Positions 8,859 to 17,649 are shown, counted from the stretch's first letter. The stretch: 64,000 nucleotides of DNA from Chloroflexi bacterium 54-19 (GCA_001898225.1 MKTJ01000047.1:353934-417933); one strand, 5' to 3'. A program made the numbers and translations. Notes: a model not told the origin generated them from the sequence alone.

Positions 8859-8890
8859 AGTGGTCAGTGGTCAGTAGTCGGTAGTCAGTT
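8859..8890. repeat. Degenerate AGT/CAGT-rich low-complexity repeat
   Basis: The spacer carries near-tandem words such as GTGGTCAGTGG, TCAGTAGTC and GGTAGTCAGTT. Related words recur about 50 bp downstream (CTGACTGCTGAATACC) and in other spacers of this window at 24366-24400, 26797-27007 and 62369-62407. No coding function is apparent. Confidence 0.5.
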
Positions 8891-8969
8891 AATACGAAAA
8901 TTTCTGAAAGTTAACCATATACGCTCAATTAGTTGAAAAACACTGACTGCTGAATACCGGCTGCTGTTT

Positions 8970-9647
8970 TTAGTTATCGGCGTCTTTAGAGCCGTGATTG
9001 ACCGGGTAAGATGTGATAATGGTGCCATCGTTGCCCACGACCGTAAAAACGTCTTTATTACGGCCAGGAATTTGATAGCTATAGGAGAGCCGGTCGTTTG
9101 CTTCCGAATCCGGCTGCCGGTCGGTCAGGCTTTTCTGTATCAAATCGACCACGTCCTGTGGTGTTTTGGCCCCGGCATCCTGGGGGAAGGTCGAAATGGT
9201 CCCACCATCGTACCAGATGCCCTTGAAGTGTTTCCCGTAGATATGGGCCCAGCCATAGTCCCCGTTATGACCGGTGCCGCGCCCGTACACCAGTTTGACC
9301 TTCCGGCCCTGGCTGTCGCTAAAGTTGCGTATAACGGTTTTTTCAGAAAATTTTTCCGTCAGACTAGGCAGGTCGGTGGCGCTGGTCGACACCGTGGAAG
9401 TCTTCGTACCGGTGGCCGGTTTCGAACTGACCACGCTGGTGGTAGCGGCTTTCGTGGCTGCGACAGTCGCAGCGGTAGTGGGGGTGGGCGGGTTGCGTGG
9501 ACCTTCGATGCTGGGCCGGGCCTGTACGGTCATTTCTTGCGGCGTGTAGGTTGGATAGTCACCACAGGCCGCCAGGAAGACGGTCAACGGTAGCAACAAA
9601 GTCAAAACGAGGGCTAAACCATTCACCCTGAAAAATTTTATGTTCAA
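8970..9647 (-). CDS. Secreted lipoprotein with Thr/Ala linker and unknown C-terminal domain
   Basis: A hydrophobic leader ends in the lipobox FLAAC (Cys28), so the 225-residue product should be lipidated on the cell surface. Residues about 50-95 are Thr/Ala/Ser/Pro-rich, a typical flexible spacer. The C-terminal domain (about 105-220) contains YGRGTGHNGDYGWAHIYGKH, ISTFP and TPQDVVDLIQKSL. This layout loosely recalls small secreted nuclease-type domains with a G-H...H-I-x3-H pattern, but I cannot assign it to a family. The start is TTG at 9647 with AAGGG nine bases upstream. Confidence 0.75.
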   Translation of the reverse strand: MNIKFFRVNGLALVLTLLLPLTVFLAACGDYPTYTPQEMTVQARPSIEGPRNPPTPTTAATVAATKAATTSVVSSKPATGTKTSTVSTSATDLPSLTEKFSEKTVIRNFSDSQGRKVKLVYGRGTGHNGDYGWAHIYGKHFKGIWYDGGTISTFPQDAGAKTPQDVVDLIQKSLTDRQPDSEANDRLSYSYQIPGRNKDVFTVVGNDGTIITSYPVNHGSKDADN

Positions 9648-9815
9648 ACTGGCTAACCCTTCTATTCTGGCCGGTGCTTATTTGCGTAGGGACGAATAAT
9701 TCATTTTAGCAATTTTAAAAAGGGGCTGCAAGATGTATCCTTCGAGAACCAGGGCAACTGCAAAGTCCGAAAATTCTGTCACATTCATATGACCGTGATA
9801 TGCTCCTACGAACCG

Positions 9816-9859
9816 GAGACGCCCTAAAGGGTGTCGCTGCGCTCGGAATGACAAGATGG
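9816..9859. repeat. Copy of a dispersed intergenic repeat
   Basis: The block runs from GAGACGCCCTAAAGGGTGT to CGGAATGACAAGATGG. A related but interrupted copy lies at 41865-41947, sharing GAGACGCC...AGGGTGT and the 13-mer AATGACAAGATGG. Read on the other strand it contains TCATTCCGAGCGCAGCG, a word common in dispersed repeats of diverse bacteria. Confidence 0.5.
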
Positions 9860-9937
9860 CGGCTGTGCTATTTGCCACTGGCGCATTTCGGAACCCCGCG
9901 CCTTTCAGGGTGAACGTTCAACGCTATTTATATTATT

Positions 9938-11341
9938 TCAGGCGAAGAAGCGGCGTCCGAGAATAGACACGGCCACTACCAGGGCCAGCCCCAGGAAGGT
10001 AAGGGCGGCCCCGCTCCAGGTGGCTTGCCGGAAACGGAGAGGTAACCGCTCTTGCAACCAGACCGCCGTCTCCGCAAACGGCCCGGCCACCGCCAGGGCC
10101 AGCCAGGGAACGACAAGGGCCAACCGGGTGACATTGAGCGGCCCCGTCAAGTTCAAAACGATGAAATACAGGACCGGGAAGGCCAGAAGCGGCCAGAACC
10201 TGCCCCACGTTGTCCGGCGCACCACCGCATACGCAAAGGCCAGGAAGACCACCGCCAGCAGCCCCAGGTCGTAGCCGAAGAATTGCTTGAAATAGCCGTT
10301 CAGGGCTGCTTCCGGCGCGGGCTTGATTGCGGCCAGGCCCTCCACGAAACGGTTTGCACCGAGAATCCAGCCGGGACAGGCCAGGGTCCAGCCGAGCAGC
10401 CACCCACCCAGCGTCACGCCATTGCGTCCCAGCCGCTTTTCTTTTCCGGTCGGGGATGCGGTCTGAAATGCGGCCAGCCACAGCAATGGTGCCAGGATTA
10501 AACCAGACCCATAAGCCGCCCCGGTCGCCAGCCCGGCCAGCAGCCCGGCCCAAAAGAGAGGCGCGCGCCGTCCGGGTTCGCTAAAGGTCATGGCATAGAA
10601 AGCGAGGGCACCCAGCGCCGCTGCCAGTAGTTGCGGGGCCGGGTTGGGAGTTGCCTGGTAAGCCAGCCAGGCCAGCCCGCTCAGCCCGGCAGCGCTGGCC
10701 CCGGCCAACCCGGAGCGCCACCAGCGCGAGCCCGCCGCGTAGACCACCACAATCGTTACCAACCCTAAAAGCAGATTGACATAGGTCAGGTAGTCGAGAA
10801 TGTCCTGGTTAGCGACCTGCTCCGGGCTATTGATTTTTCCACCGCTGGCTTGCTGGAAGAAAATTAACTCGACCACAGCGGCCCCGCCATAGAGATAAAG
10901 CGGCGGTTGCTCGTAACTTTTGGGCTGCCAGTTGCTCTGGTTGATAATATCGCGGGCCTCGGTGGCGAACGCCTGGACCGCTGCCGGGTCGGGTGAAGCC
11001 GAGGTTATAGGCCGGGTTTTGAGAGCCTGGTACCGCAACAACCCGCCCCCCAACAAGGCCACCACTAAAATCAGGACCGGGCCGTTGGCGACCAGCCAGC
11101 CGCGTAGACCGGCCAGGGTGAATCCCCGGCTCCGCCCGATTTTGTAGGCAATTACTACGACCAGCAAAAGTACAGCCCCGGCCAGCCAGAGCGGGCTTTT
11201 CACCGGCAGAAAATAATCTCCGGTCAGGAAAAGCAGGTAGCAGAGCAGGGCCAGCCCTGGGGCCAGCCCCGCCAGGACGATATTCAGCCAGTTTATTTTC
11301 TTCGGGAGACCGGGTTCGCTGCCGGGCTGCTTGAAATCCAT
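9938..11341 (-). CDS. GT-C type membrane glycosyltransferase-like protein
   Basis: A 467-residue protein with about ten hydrophobic segments. The first large extracytoplasmic loop (residues about 110-155) holds SASPDPAAVQAF and QPKSYEQPPLYLY, the position and style of the catalytic loop of GT39/ArnT-like enzymes, which use polyprenyl-phosphate sugars. A clear DD or DE catalytic pair is not obvious, so the activity is inferred from architecture. It begins three bases after the stop codon of the larger glycosyltransferase gene, so the two are probably translated from one mRNA and may act together in cell-surface glycan synthesis. Confidence 0.6.
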   Translation of the reverse strand: MDFKQPGSEPGLPKKINWLNIVLAGLAPGLALLCYLLFLTGDYFLPVKSPLWLAGAVLLLVVVIAYKIGRSRGFTLAGLRGWLVANGPVLILVVALLGGGLLRYQALKTRPITSASPDPAAVQAFATEARDIINQSNWQPKSYEQPPLYLYGGAAVVELIFFQQASGGKINSPEQVANQDILDYLTYVNLLLGLVTIVVVYAAGSRWWRSGLAGASAAGLSGLAWLAYQATPNPAPQLLAAALGALAFYAMTFSEPGRRAPLFWAGLLAGLATGAAYGSGLILAPLLWLAAFQTASPTGKEKRLGRNGVTLGGWLLGWTLACPGWILGANRFVEGLAAIKPAPEAALNGYFKQFFGYDLGLLAVVFLAFAYAVVRRTTWGRFWPLLAFPVLYFIVLNLTGPLNVTRLALVVPWLALAVAGPFAETAVWLQERLPLRFRQATWSGAALTFLGLALVVAVSILGRRFFA

Positions 11342-11344
11342 AGG

Positions 11345-13684
11345 TTATTTGCTCACTTTTAGCTGGGCCAGGACGAGTGAATTGCTGCCATCGGCCAGTG
11401 GTAAAGGCGTAAACTTGCCGTCGGGCAGGTAAAGGCCCAGCACCAGGTTATAGTCGCCGGGCGGCAGATTGGCGGGTAGCGCCAGGTTGGGCGTGTCAGT
11501 CACGATTTCGCCGGGCTTCCACTGGCCGGTCGGGTAAAGACCCTGCAAAGGCGGGGTGTCTCGGCTTGCCAGGTTCTGGTCCGGTTTTCCGGCAGGTTGC
11601 AAATGGATAAAGACCACGTAGTCCGCGCCGACCGGGCTCAAGACCTGCCAGTAGACGCTCAAACCGATGGTTTCGCCCGGTTTGAAGATGGGCCAGGGCT
11701 GGTTCTGACTAATCTCACCGGGTGGCGGCAGAAATATACGGCTGTCACCAGGGTTCCCGGCGTTCAGGCCGAGCAGCTTCAGTTTGCCGCCAAAGTCTAC
11801 TCCTTTAGGGTATTGCAGCTTCAGGGTAGCGGGTGTGACCCCTGTTTTAACAACTGTGAAGGCCGGGCCGGGTTTTTCGACCGCCTTGGTTTCAAACTGG
11901 TGGACGATGTTGGCCGGTTGGAGCAGTTGGGGATAGCTGCCCGCCGCGCCCAGCCCGTAGACCCGGTCCTGGTTAATAGCCAGGTACTGGATGCCCCGCT
12001 GCTGGTAGTATTCAAGCGGAAAATCGTTCACGCCCTGGTCAGCCACGCGGGTAAGGAGGTTGGGATAATCGCCCCACTGCTGGGGCCGCATTTCCACCAT
12101 CTTTAGCGGACCCGGCCCGGCCTCGGTTTTCAGCCAATCCTCGACCCGGCTGTAACTGAACGGCTGGTCGTTGAACTGGTCGCCGTAAAAAATCGCTCCT
12201 AGCGTCCCGTTCATGGTCAACAGCAGGAAGATTAGCGGTATAACCACCGCGCCATAGCGGTTCAAGACCGGGTTCAGGCTAAACCTTGCCAGGCGAGGCG
12301 CGATAAAGCTATCCCAGGCCCAGACGCAAAACAGTCCTGCGAAGATGGCCCCGTAAAGGGTCAGCGGGAGGACGTTACGCGGGTAAATCAGTCGGTAGGA
12401 ATTGATGCTTAAGAGGTAGACCAGCGGAAAACTTAGCACTAGCAGGTCGGCGGCCCGGTGCCGGAAGACCAGCAAAAGCAGCCCGCCCCCTGCCAGCAGG
12501 CAGAGCCACAGGCTGTCATTCCAGATGACCTGCAAATTGCCCAGCCAGGGCGTATCGGTAGCGTAGTCAACCGTCGAGAGGCGATACTTGGTGATATTGG
12601 TCCCGAATGCGTCGCTGTAGCCCTTTACCCGGGCTAAAAGGTAGGGGGTGGTTGCCAGGAAAATCAAACCTGCGGTCAGGAGGACGCTGCCGAGCCGGGG
12701 CGAGAAATAGCGCTTTATGCGGTCGGACCAGGTGGGTGTGGTATTGAGAGCCCGCAAGAAGGCGGCGACCAGTGGTAAGACCAGGGTGACGACCCCGTTC
12801 CACTTGGTGCCGAGGGCCAGCCCGACTATCACGCCACTCCAGATATAATCGCGCAGGCGGCCCTTTTGAACGATATTCCAGGCCGGGATGAGGGCCGCCA
12901 GGGTCAGGGTCGCCATCGGCATATCCACGGTGACATAATGAGAGTGTTCGGTTGCCAGGGCTGAAAAGGCTACAAACCCCGCCGCCAGCAGCCCGGTCCG
13001 GCGGTCCTGCCAGATTTTCTTAACGGCCAGGTAGGCCAGGGGAATCGCCGCCGCTCCCCAGAGAGCGGTATAGGTCCGCTCCCAGATAAAGACCTGGGGT
13101 GCGGTGGTGATGGCATAGGTTTTGTCGGGCAGGCTGCTCACGCCGTTATAGAGTCCGGTAAAGTTGCCCCATAAGAATTGCAAGGCTCCAACGATAGCTT
13201 CCTGGTAAAGATAGAAGCTTGGATAGTAGTACATCTGGGTGTCGAAGTCGCCCGTCTTTAAGAGGTGCGTACCTACGTCCACGGTCAGGTTTTCGTCGGC
13301 GGGAATGATATAGGGCAAACCGTTTTTCTGACCCCAGACCCGCAGCCATAAACCGAAAAGGGTCAGCAAAACAACAGCCAGGCCAAAGGGCGTGAACCTG
13401 CCGTAAACCCGGTGACTCCAGACAGAAAATTTTTGGCGGGTTTGTGAGGGCTTCTCAAGGGCCGGGCGCAAAAACGTTACCAGCAGGGCCGTGCCAAAAA
13501 GGGCCCAGACCCCGGCAGGTCCGGCCACCCACAGTTTACCCCGGCCAAGTTGGACCGCCAGAGCGGCCAGAAAAAGCCCCACCAGGCCCAGGTTTAGCCA
13601 GAACGGCCAGCGCGGCGGTTTGGATTCGGGCGGGTTTGGTCCCGGAGTCTCCGGTGTAACCCGCTCCCCAGTAAATAATCTCAT
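11345..13684 (-). CDS. GT39/PMT-like membrane glycosyltransferase
   Basis: From ATG at 13684 the product has 779 residues. After a proline-rich cytoplasmic start there are about a dozen hydrophobic segments. The first periplasmic loop contains IPADENLTVDVGTH, with the acidic residues expected for the GT-C active site, and a later loop has SHYVTVDMPMA, typical of PMT_2 proteins. The C-terminal 200 residues form a soluble beta-rich domain with VYWQVLSPVGADYVVFIHL and LPPGDYNLVLGLY, seen in large bacterial GT39 proteins. An upstream ATG at 13813 with a G-run is possible, but the 43 added residues look non-coding. Confidence 0.75.
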   Translation of the reverse strand: MRLFTGERVTPETPGPNPPESKPPRWPFWLNLGLVGLFLAALAVQLGRGKLWVAGPAGVWALFGTALLVTFLRPALEKPSQTRQKFSVWSHRVYGRFTPFGLAVVLLTLFGLWLRVWGQKNGLPYIIPADENLTVDVGTHLLKTGDFDTQMYYYPSFYLYQEAIVGALQFLWGNFTGLYNGVSSLPDKTYAITTAPQVFIWERTYTALWGAAAIPLAYLAVKKIWQDRRTGLLAAGFVAFSALATEHSHYVTVDMPMATLTLAALIPAWNIVQKGRLRDYIWSGVIVGLALGTKWNGVVTLVLPLVAAFLRALNTTPTWSDRIKRYFSPRLGSVLLTAGLIFLATTPYLLARVKGYSDAFGTNITKYRLSTVDYATDTPWLGNLQVIWNDSLWLCLLAGGGLLLLVFRHRAADLLVLSFPLVYLLSINSYRLIYPRNVLPLTLYGAIFAGLFCVWAWDSFIAPRLARFSLNPVLNRYGAVVIPLIFLLLTMNGTLGAIFYGDQFNDQPFSYSRVEDWLKTEAGPGPLKMVEMRPQQWGDYPNLLTRVADQGVNDFPLEYYQQRGIQYLAINQDRVYGLGAAGSYPQLLQPANIVHQFETKAVEKPGPAFTVVKTGVTPATLKLQYPKGVDFGGKLKLLGLNAGNPGDSRIFLPPPGEISQNQPWPIFKPGETIGLSVYWQVLSPVGADYVVFIHLQPAGKPDQNLASRDTPPLQGLYPTGQWKPGEIVTDTPNLALPANLPPGDYNLVLGLYLPDGKFTPLPLADGSNSLVLAQLKVSK

Positions 13685-13898
13685 CCTGAAAAAGTTTATA
13701 AATCGCGACTTTCGTTTTGAGCCTGGAAAAGGCCGGGTATTGGCGCTAAACCATCTCAAAGGGAGTGTTTTATGCGAAAGTCCTATAAATAAAGATACTG
13801 ACCTGTAGACCATGTCCCCCCCAAAAGCAGAACAAGAGGTAGTATCTCATAAACGAGCTAAATGTTCCAACCGGGAATTTGAGATAGGGCGGGGTTAA

Positions 13899-14294
13899 TT
13901 AACGGCTGCGGTAAGGCCAGTGAGCAATCACCATGGCCCCGACCAGCACTACAAAGAAGACTACCGAAGCGCCCAGGGTTATCTTGGCGTCAAACCAGCC
14001 CTTGGTAAAGCCAAAACTGAGGGTCATGGTTATGACCAGGATAAGGACGAGGGTGGTTATAAGCCAGCCGCTATGGGTGTTCAGGCTGAGCCGTTTGAGA
14101 AAGTCCCAGGGCCGGGCAGGTTGTTGGTGGACGCTAGCAACCGGTTTGGGGGCAGGCGGTTGCGCGTGCATTTCGGCCAGCAGCGTTCGGCTGGAAACTA
14201 CAGGGGGTTTATAGCGGACCGTTGCAGAATTACGGGTATGGTCCGAGGTTTGAGGGGCCTTCTCAATCTGTCCTCGCTCCATCTCATCAGACAT
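13899..14294 (-). CDS. Small protein with two C-terminal membrane helices
   Basis: ATG at 14294 with GGAG eight bases upstream gives 131 residues. The N-terminal 75 residues are polar and proline-rich with no known motif. Two hydrophobic segments follow (WLITTLVLILVITMTLSFGF and ITLGASVVFFVVLVGAMVIA), ending in a short basic tail. This implies an inner-membrane protein with a cytoplasmic N-terminal tail. I do not recognise a family. A putative promoter lies at 14337-14366. Confidence 0.65.
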   Translation of the reverse strand: MSDEMERGQIEKAPQTSDHTRNSATVRYKPPVVSSRTLLAEMHAQPPAPKPVASVHQQPARPWDFLKRLSLNTHSGWLITTLVLILVITMTLSFGFTKGWFDAKITLGASVVFFVVLVGAMVIAHWPYRSR

Positions 14295-14336
14295 AACATC
14301 ATCTCCGGCGAGAAGGGTCGCATCAGGCAACCATAA

Positions 14337-14366
14337 ATTAAAGGGTTTGTTTTGAAAAATCGTCAA
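14337..14366 (-). promoter_or_regulatory. Putative sigma-70-type promoter
   Basis: On the minus strand TTGACG (plus 14361-14366) is followed after 18 bases by TTTAAT (plus 14337-14342), about 42 bases before the ATG at 14294. This is a five-of-six match at each hexamer. Other transcription starts within the 349-bp divergent spacer (14295-14643) are possible. Confidence 0.4.
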
Positions 14367-14562
14367 GTAGGCAGTTGAAGAAAATTGACACCAGCGCTTA
14401 TCATCACCACCGCAAGGTAGCGGTAGGGTTATATTAAACAAGTTAGGTAAAAAAAAGGTAAAAATTAGATTAGGGATTGGTAAAACCAAAAGCAGGTTGG
14501 TTGCCTAAAATGCTTCAAATTTAAAAATATCTCAGGTTTTGCCTCCAAGAAATAATTGATCC

Positions 14563-14591
14563 TTGCTTTTCAAGCGAAAGAGTGCTATATT
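14563..14591 (+). promoter_or_regulatory. Promoter of the marR operon
   Basis: TTGCTT (14563-14568) and TATATT (14586-14591) are separated by 17 bases. The 28-bp operator palindrome begins two bases after the -10 box, covering the expected transcription start. Confidence 0.7.
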
Positions 14592-14592
14592 C

Positions 14593-14620
14593 ATCAGGTA
14601 AACTTATAAGTTTACCTGAT
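14593..14620. promoter_or_regulatory. Perfect 28-bp palindromic operator, probably for the MarR protein
   Basis: The half-site ATCAGGTAAACTTA is followed directly by its exact reverse complement, with no spacer. The palindrome lies two bases downstream of a TATATT -10 box and 23 bases before the marR start. MarR-family dimers bind such palindromes and commonly repress their own operon by blocking RNA polymerase. Identity of the binding protein is inferred from position. Confidence 0.8.
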
Positions 14621-14643
14621 ATTCATTTGATGGTTTCGGTTAA

Positions 14644-15084
14644 ATGGAAGATAAAGACAACCAACAACAAGAGATAGATAAGCTGGTAAACGAATTGCAC
14701 GATGTGGTGCGCCAGCTCTTGCGCCTGATGCGCCAGGAAGTCTCGCTCTACGACCTCTCCATGTCGCAGGTTTCGGTTATTGCCAAGCTGGACGTGCCGG
14801 GCGGCCTCACGGGGGCTGAACTGGCGCGGGCCGAAGGTGTAAAGCCGCAGTCAATGAGTTCGACGGTGGCTTCTCTTGAGAAGTTGGGGCTTATCCAGCG
14901 CCAACCCGACCCGGCGGATGGGCGGCGCATCGTGCTTTCGCTGACCGAGGCAGGTCTCGAAGCCCGGCGAAACCGCCTGGCCGCGAAACAAGTATGGTTG
15001 CACTCGGTAATCGAACAGTTGTCGCCTGCCGAACGCCAGGAATTAAAACGCGGTCTCGAACTGCTGGGCCGTATCAGCCGCTAG
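14644..15084 (+). CDS. MarR family transcriptional regulator
   Basis: The 146-residue protein shows the MarR winged-helix pattern: an N-terminal dimerisation helix, LSMSQVSVIAKLDVPGGLTGAELARAEGVKPQSMSS around the recognition helix (residues about 38-75), and the wing with the conserved PADGRRIVLSLTEAG. It leads an operon with an isochorismatase-like protein, an MFS exporter and a small membrane protein. MarR regulators typically sense small phenolic or toxic molecules and control efflux or detoxification genes, which fits these neighbours. A perfect palindrome in front of the gene argues for autoregulation. Confidence 0.93.
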   Translation: MEDKDNQQQEIDKLVNELHDVVRQLLRLMRQEVSLYDLSMSQVSVIAKLDVPGGLTGAELARAEGVKPQSMSSTVASLEKLGLIQRQPDPADGRRIVLSLTEAGLEARRNRLAAKQVWLHSVIEQLSPAERQELKRGLELLGRISR

Positions 15085-15183
15085 AAATTTTTATAACTGG
15101 CCGGCCTTTGAATTAAGAAGGTTTATTAGGAACACCCGGAAAGGTTCGCCAAAACAGCCGGGGAAAAGAAAAGGAGCAATCAC

Positions 15184-15759
15184 TTGCCTGTTACCACGCT
15201 TGACCCCAGGACTGCCCTGGTAATAATTGACCTGCAAAAAGGAATGCGGAATGTGCCTGCCGCCCACCCGGTCGAAGAAATTTTTGCGCGGGCCGGAGAA
15301 CTCGCCGCTGCCTTCCGCTCCTACCGGCTCCCGGTAGTCCTGGTCAATGTGATGGGTGGCGCGCCGGGCCGGACCGACTTTAAACGCCCCTCTATGATCC
15401 CACCCCCCGATTGGGCCGAACTGGTGCCGGAACTCGATGCCCAACCGGACGACCTCAAAATTACCAAGTATCGCTGGGGCGCTTTTCACGATACCGGCCT
15501 GCACCAACGACTGCAAGAACTGGGGGTTACTCAGGTCGTGCTTGCCGGGATTTCTACGAGCATCGGGGTCGAAACGACCGCTCGCGCCGCCTATGAGCAT
15601 GGCTACAACGTCACGCTGGCGGTGGACGCCATGACCGACTCGAACCCGGCAGGTCACGAAAATAGTGTCAAGATTATCTTTCCTCGCCTCGGTGAGACCG
15701 GGACCGTTGCGGAAATCCTGACAGTCTTAAAAGCCACGCGGGGCGCCCAGGCCCAATAA
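15184..15759 (+). CDS. Isochorismatase-like cysteine-hydrolase-fold protein lacking the nucleophile Cys
   Basis: TTG at 15184 with AAGGAG seven bases upstream starts a 191-residue protein. ALVIIDLQKGM gives the conserved first Asp and ITKYRWGAF the Lys of the isochorismatase/nicotinamidase triad. The third position, usually Cys in a 'GxxTNxCVxxTA' block, reads AGISTSIGVETTARAAYEHG, with Gly in place of Cys. A subfamily of YcaC-related proteins shares this form, from memory. Catalysis may therefore differ from classical amide hydrolysis. It lies 99 bp after marR and 61 bp before the MFS gene, probably one operon. Confidence 0.82.
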   Translation: MPVTTLDPRTALVIIDLQKGMRNVPAAHPVEEIFARAGELAAAFRSYRLPVVLVNVMGGAPGRTDFKRPSMIPPPDWAELVPELDAQPDDLKITKYRWGAFHDTGLHQRLQELGVTQVVLAGISTSIGVETTARAAYEHGYNVTLAVDAMTDSNPAGHENSVKIIFPRLGETGTVAEILTVLKATRGAQAQ

Positions 15760-15820
15760 GGGGCCTTTTCACAAATTTAAGGCAGCCGGCTTTGCCGGAA
15801 AACGGGTCTATGCAAAGATA

Positions 15821-17218
15821 ATGGAAACTGAAACACAACCTCTTAAAACCCCTGTCTCTGAGAAGCCTTTCACCTGGCGTTTCGTAGCGCCCCTGATGTG
15901 GGGTTCTACCCTCAACCCGATAAACAGTTCCATCCTGGCGACGGCCTTGCTGGGTATCGCGACCGGTCTTAATGTGACCCTGGCCGAGGCGACTACTCTG
16001 GTGGCTGCCGTTTACCTGGCAAGCGCGGTCGGTCAACCGACCATGGGGAAACTGGCAACCCATTTTGGACCCCGGCGAGTCTTTGTGAGCGGGATGTCGG
16101 TGGTAGCAGTAGGGGGCCTGGTCGGCTGGCTGGCCCCAAATATCGCCTGGCTGCTGGTGTCAAGGCTCCTGATTGGGATTGGAACCTCGGCGGGTTATCC
16201 GACGGCGATGACTATGATACGCCAGCGGGTCGATACTTTTCAGACCGGGGTACCAGGTAACGTCCTGGGGAGTCTTTCTATTGCCGGGCAGGTCACGACC
16301 GCACTCGGTCTGCCGCTTGGCGGTGTCCTGGTCGGTTTATTTGGCTGGCGGGCGGTCTTCTTTATCAATATCCCGCTTGCGCTTATCGGCATCACCGGGA
16401 CGCTTGTGTGGGTGCCGCGGGATGTCATTAAACCGGGGCAGCGGCGGGGTTCGCTGCTCCAGGCCCTTGACCCGCTCGGTATTACCCTGTTCGCGGGGTC
16501 TATCATCGGTCTGCTGGTCTTTTTGCAGAATCTGAAAGAGCCGCTCTGGTGGCTTGGGGCCGTGGTTGTGGTCTTCCTGGGGGCCTTTATCGCCTGGGAA
16601 CGCCAGGCCAAAATCCCTTTTGTTGATATTCCAATGCTGAGCCGGAATCGCCCGCTCCAGCGTACTTACCTGCGGAACTTTCTAGCCCTGACCGCGCTTT
16701 ACCTGGCCCTGTACGGTCTGAGCCAGTGGATGGAGCAAAGCCTGGCCCTATCGGCCACCACAGTTGGCCTGGTCTTGCTGCCTTTGACCCTGGTCGCAAT
16801 TGCCATAACCGCTATCGTCTCCCGGCGCAACCTGATGCGCGGGCCTCTGCTTATCACCGGGGTGTGTATTATCGCCAGCGGGGTAACTCTCATCTTCGTG
16901 AATTCGCAGACAAGTATCGCGGTAATGGTCGGGCTAAGTATCATAATGGGCCTGGCGAGCGGCCTGGGGAACATTGGCAACCAGCTAACCCTTTACCAGC
17001 AAAGTCCCAGCAGCGAAATCGGGGTGGCCGCGGGGTTATTGCGGGCGTCTACCAACGTGGGGGCGATTTTTTCTTCCAGTATTATCGCGTTGGCTTTTGG
17101 CAAGGCGGCCACCGATGGCGGTCTGCACAATATCGCCTACGCCTTTAGCGTGCTGGGTATTATCGTGTTCTTGATGGTGGCCTTCGACCGGGCGATACCC
17201 TGGAAAGCCACCCGCTAG
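15821..17218 (+). CDS. MFS transporter, DHA2-like drug exporter family
   Basis: A 465-residue integral membrane protein with about 14 hydrophobic segments, the count of the DHA2 class. The motif-A-like loop MGKLATHFGPRRVFVSG lies between TM2 and TM3, and the antiporter motif-C region reads SIAGQVTTALGLPLGGVLVGLFGWRAVFFINIP, split here around the typical G-x-x-L-G-P-x-x-G-G pattern. Such proteins expel amphipathic toxins using the proton gradient. Its place behind marR suggests induction by its substrate. Confidence 0.87.
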   Translation: METETQPLKTPVSEKPFTWRFVAPLMWGSTLNPINSSILATALLGIATGLNVTLAEATTLVAAVYLASAVGQPTMGKLATHFGPRRVFVSGMSVVAVGGLVGWLAPNIAWLLVSRLLIGIGTSAGYPTAMTMIRQRVDTFQTGVPGNVLGSLSIAGQVTTALGLPLGGVLVGLFGWRAVFFINIPLALIGITGTLVWVPRDVIKPGQRRGSLLQALDPLGITLFAGSIIGLLVFLQNLKEPLWWLGAVVVVFLGAFIAWERQAKIPFVDIPMLSRNRPLQRTYLRNFLALTALYLALYGLSQWMEQSLALSATTVGLVLLPLTLVAIAITAIVSRRNLMRGPLLITGVCIIASGVTLIFVNSQTSIAVMVGLSIIMGLASGLGNIGNQLTLYQQSPSSEIGVAAGLLRASTNVGAIFSSSIIALAFGKAATDGGLHNIAYAFSVLGIIVFLMVAFDRAIPWKATR

Positions 17219-17248
17219 TTTTTTATCAATGGAGGGAGTATCATAAAA

Positions 17249-17578
17249 ATGGAGTGGCTCTACCACGTCGCTTATTTCTTTGGGGGTCTTTTTCTAACCA
17301 ATGCCATCCCCCACTTTGTTACCGGCTTGATGGGGCGGCCTTTTCAAACCCCTTTCGCCCACCCGTCAGGCGTGGGTCTTTCCACTTCGACCCTGAACGT
17401 GGTGTGGGCTTTTATCAACCTGGTGCTTGGGTATGTCCTTGTCTGCCAGGTTGGGAATTTTGACCTGCGCTCCTGGGCCGACGCTATTACCCTGGGGCTG
17501 GCCTTATTGCTCGGCGGTCTTTTCACGGCGTGGAATTTTGGCCGGATAAACGGCGGTAACAACCCCGAAGACCGCTAA
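17249..17578 (+). CDS. Small membrane protein of the marR operon
   Basis: A 109-residue protein preceded by GGAGGG and 30 bp behind the MFS gene. Three hydrophobic segments are visible (residues about 5-30, 48-67 and 75-95). The N-terminus YHVAYFFGGLFLTNAIPHFVTG with a conserved-looking NAIPHF motif recalls unnamed short membrane proteins found beside transporters. No function can be given. It probably shares the marR promoter. Confidence 0.7.
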   Translation: MEWLYHVAYFFGGLFLTNAIPHFVTGLMGRPFQTPFAHPSGVGLSTSTLNVVWAFINLVLGYVLVCQVGNFDLRSWADAITLGLALLLGGLFTAWNFGRINGGNNPEDR

Positions 17579-17649
17579 CAGCGTGCCTTGTTCGAGATTG
17601 TTACCGGGGATAACCGCACCAGCCGGGTATTTTCGATATGGGTTTTGTC

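Noticed and set aside
9678..9878. Possible 66-codon gene on the minus strand
   Set aside because: It runs through the repeat at 9816-9859 and begins in it; no supporting signal.
13685..13813. Longer N-terminus for the GT39-like protein
   Set aside because: The 43 extra codons are AT-rich like the spacers, carry no membrane segment or conserved residues, and the G-run before ATG 13813 is too close to be a normal ribosome binding site. It remains possible.
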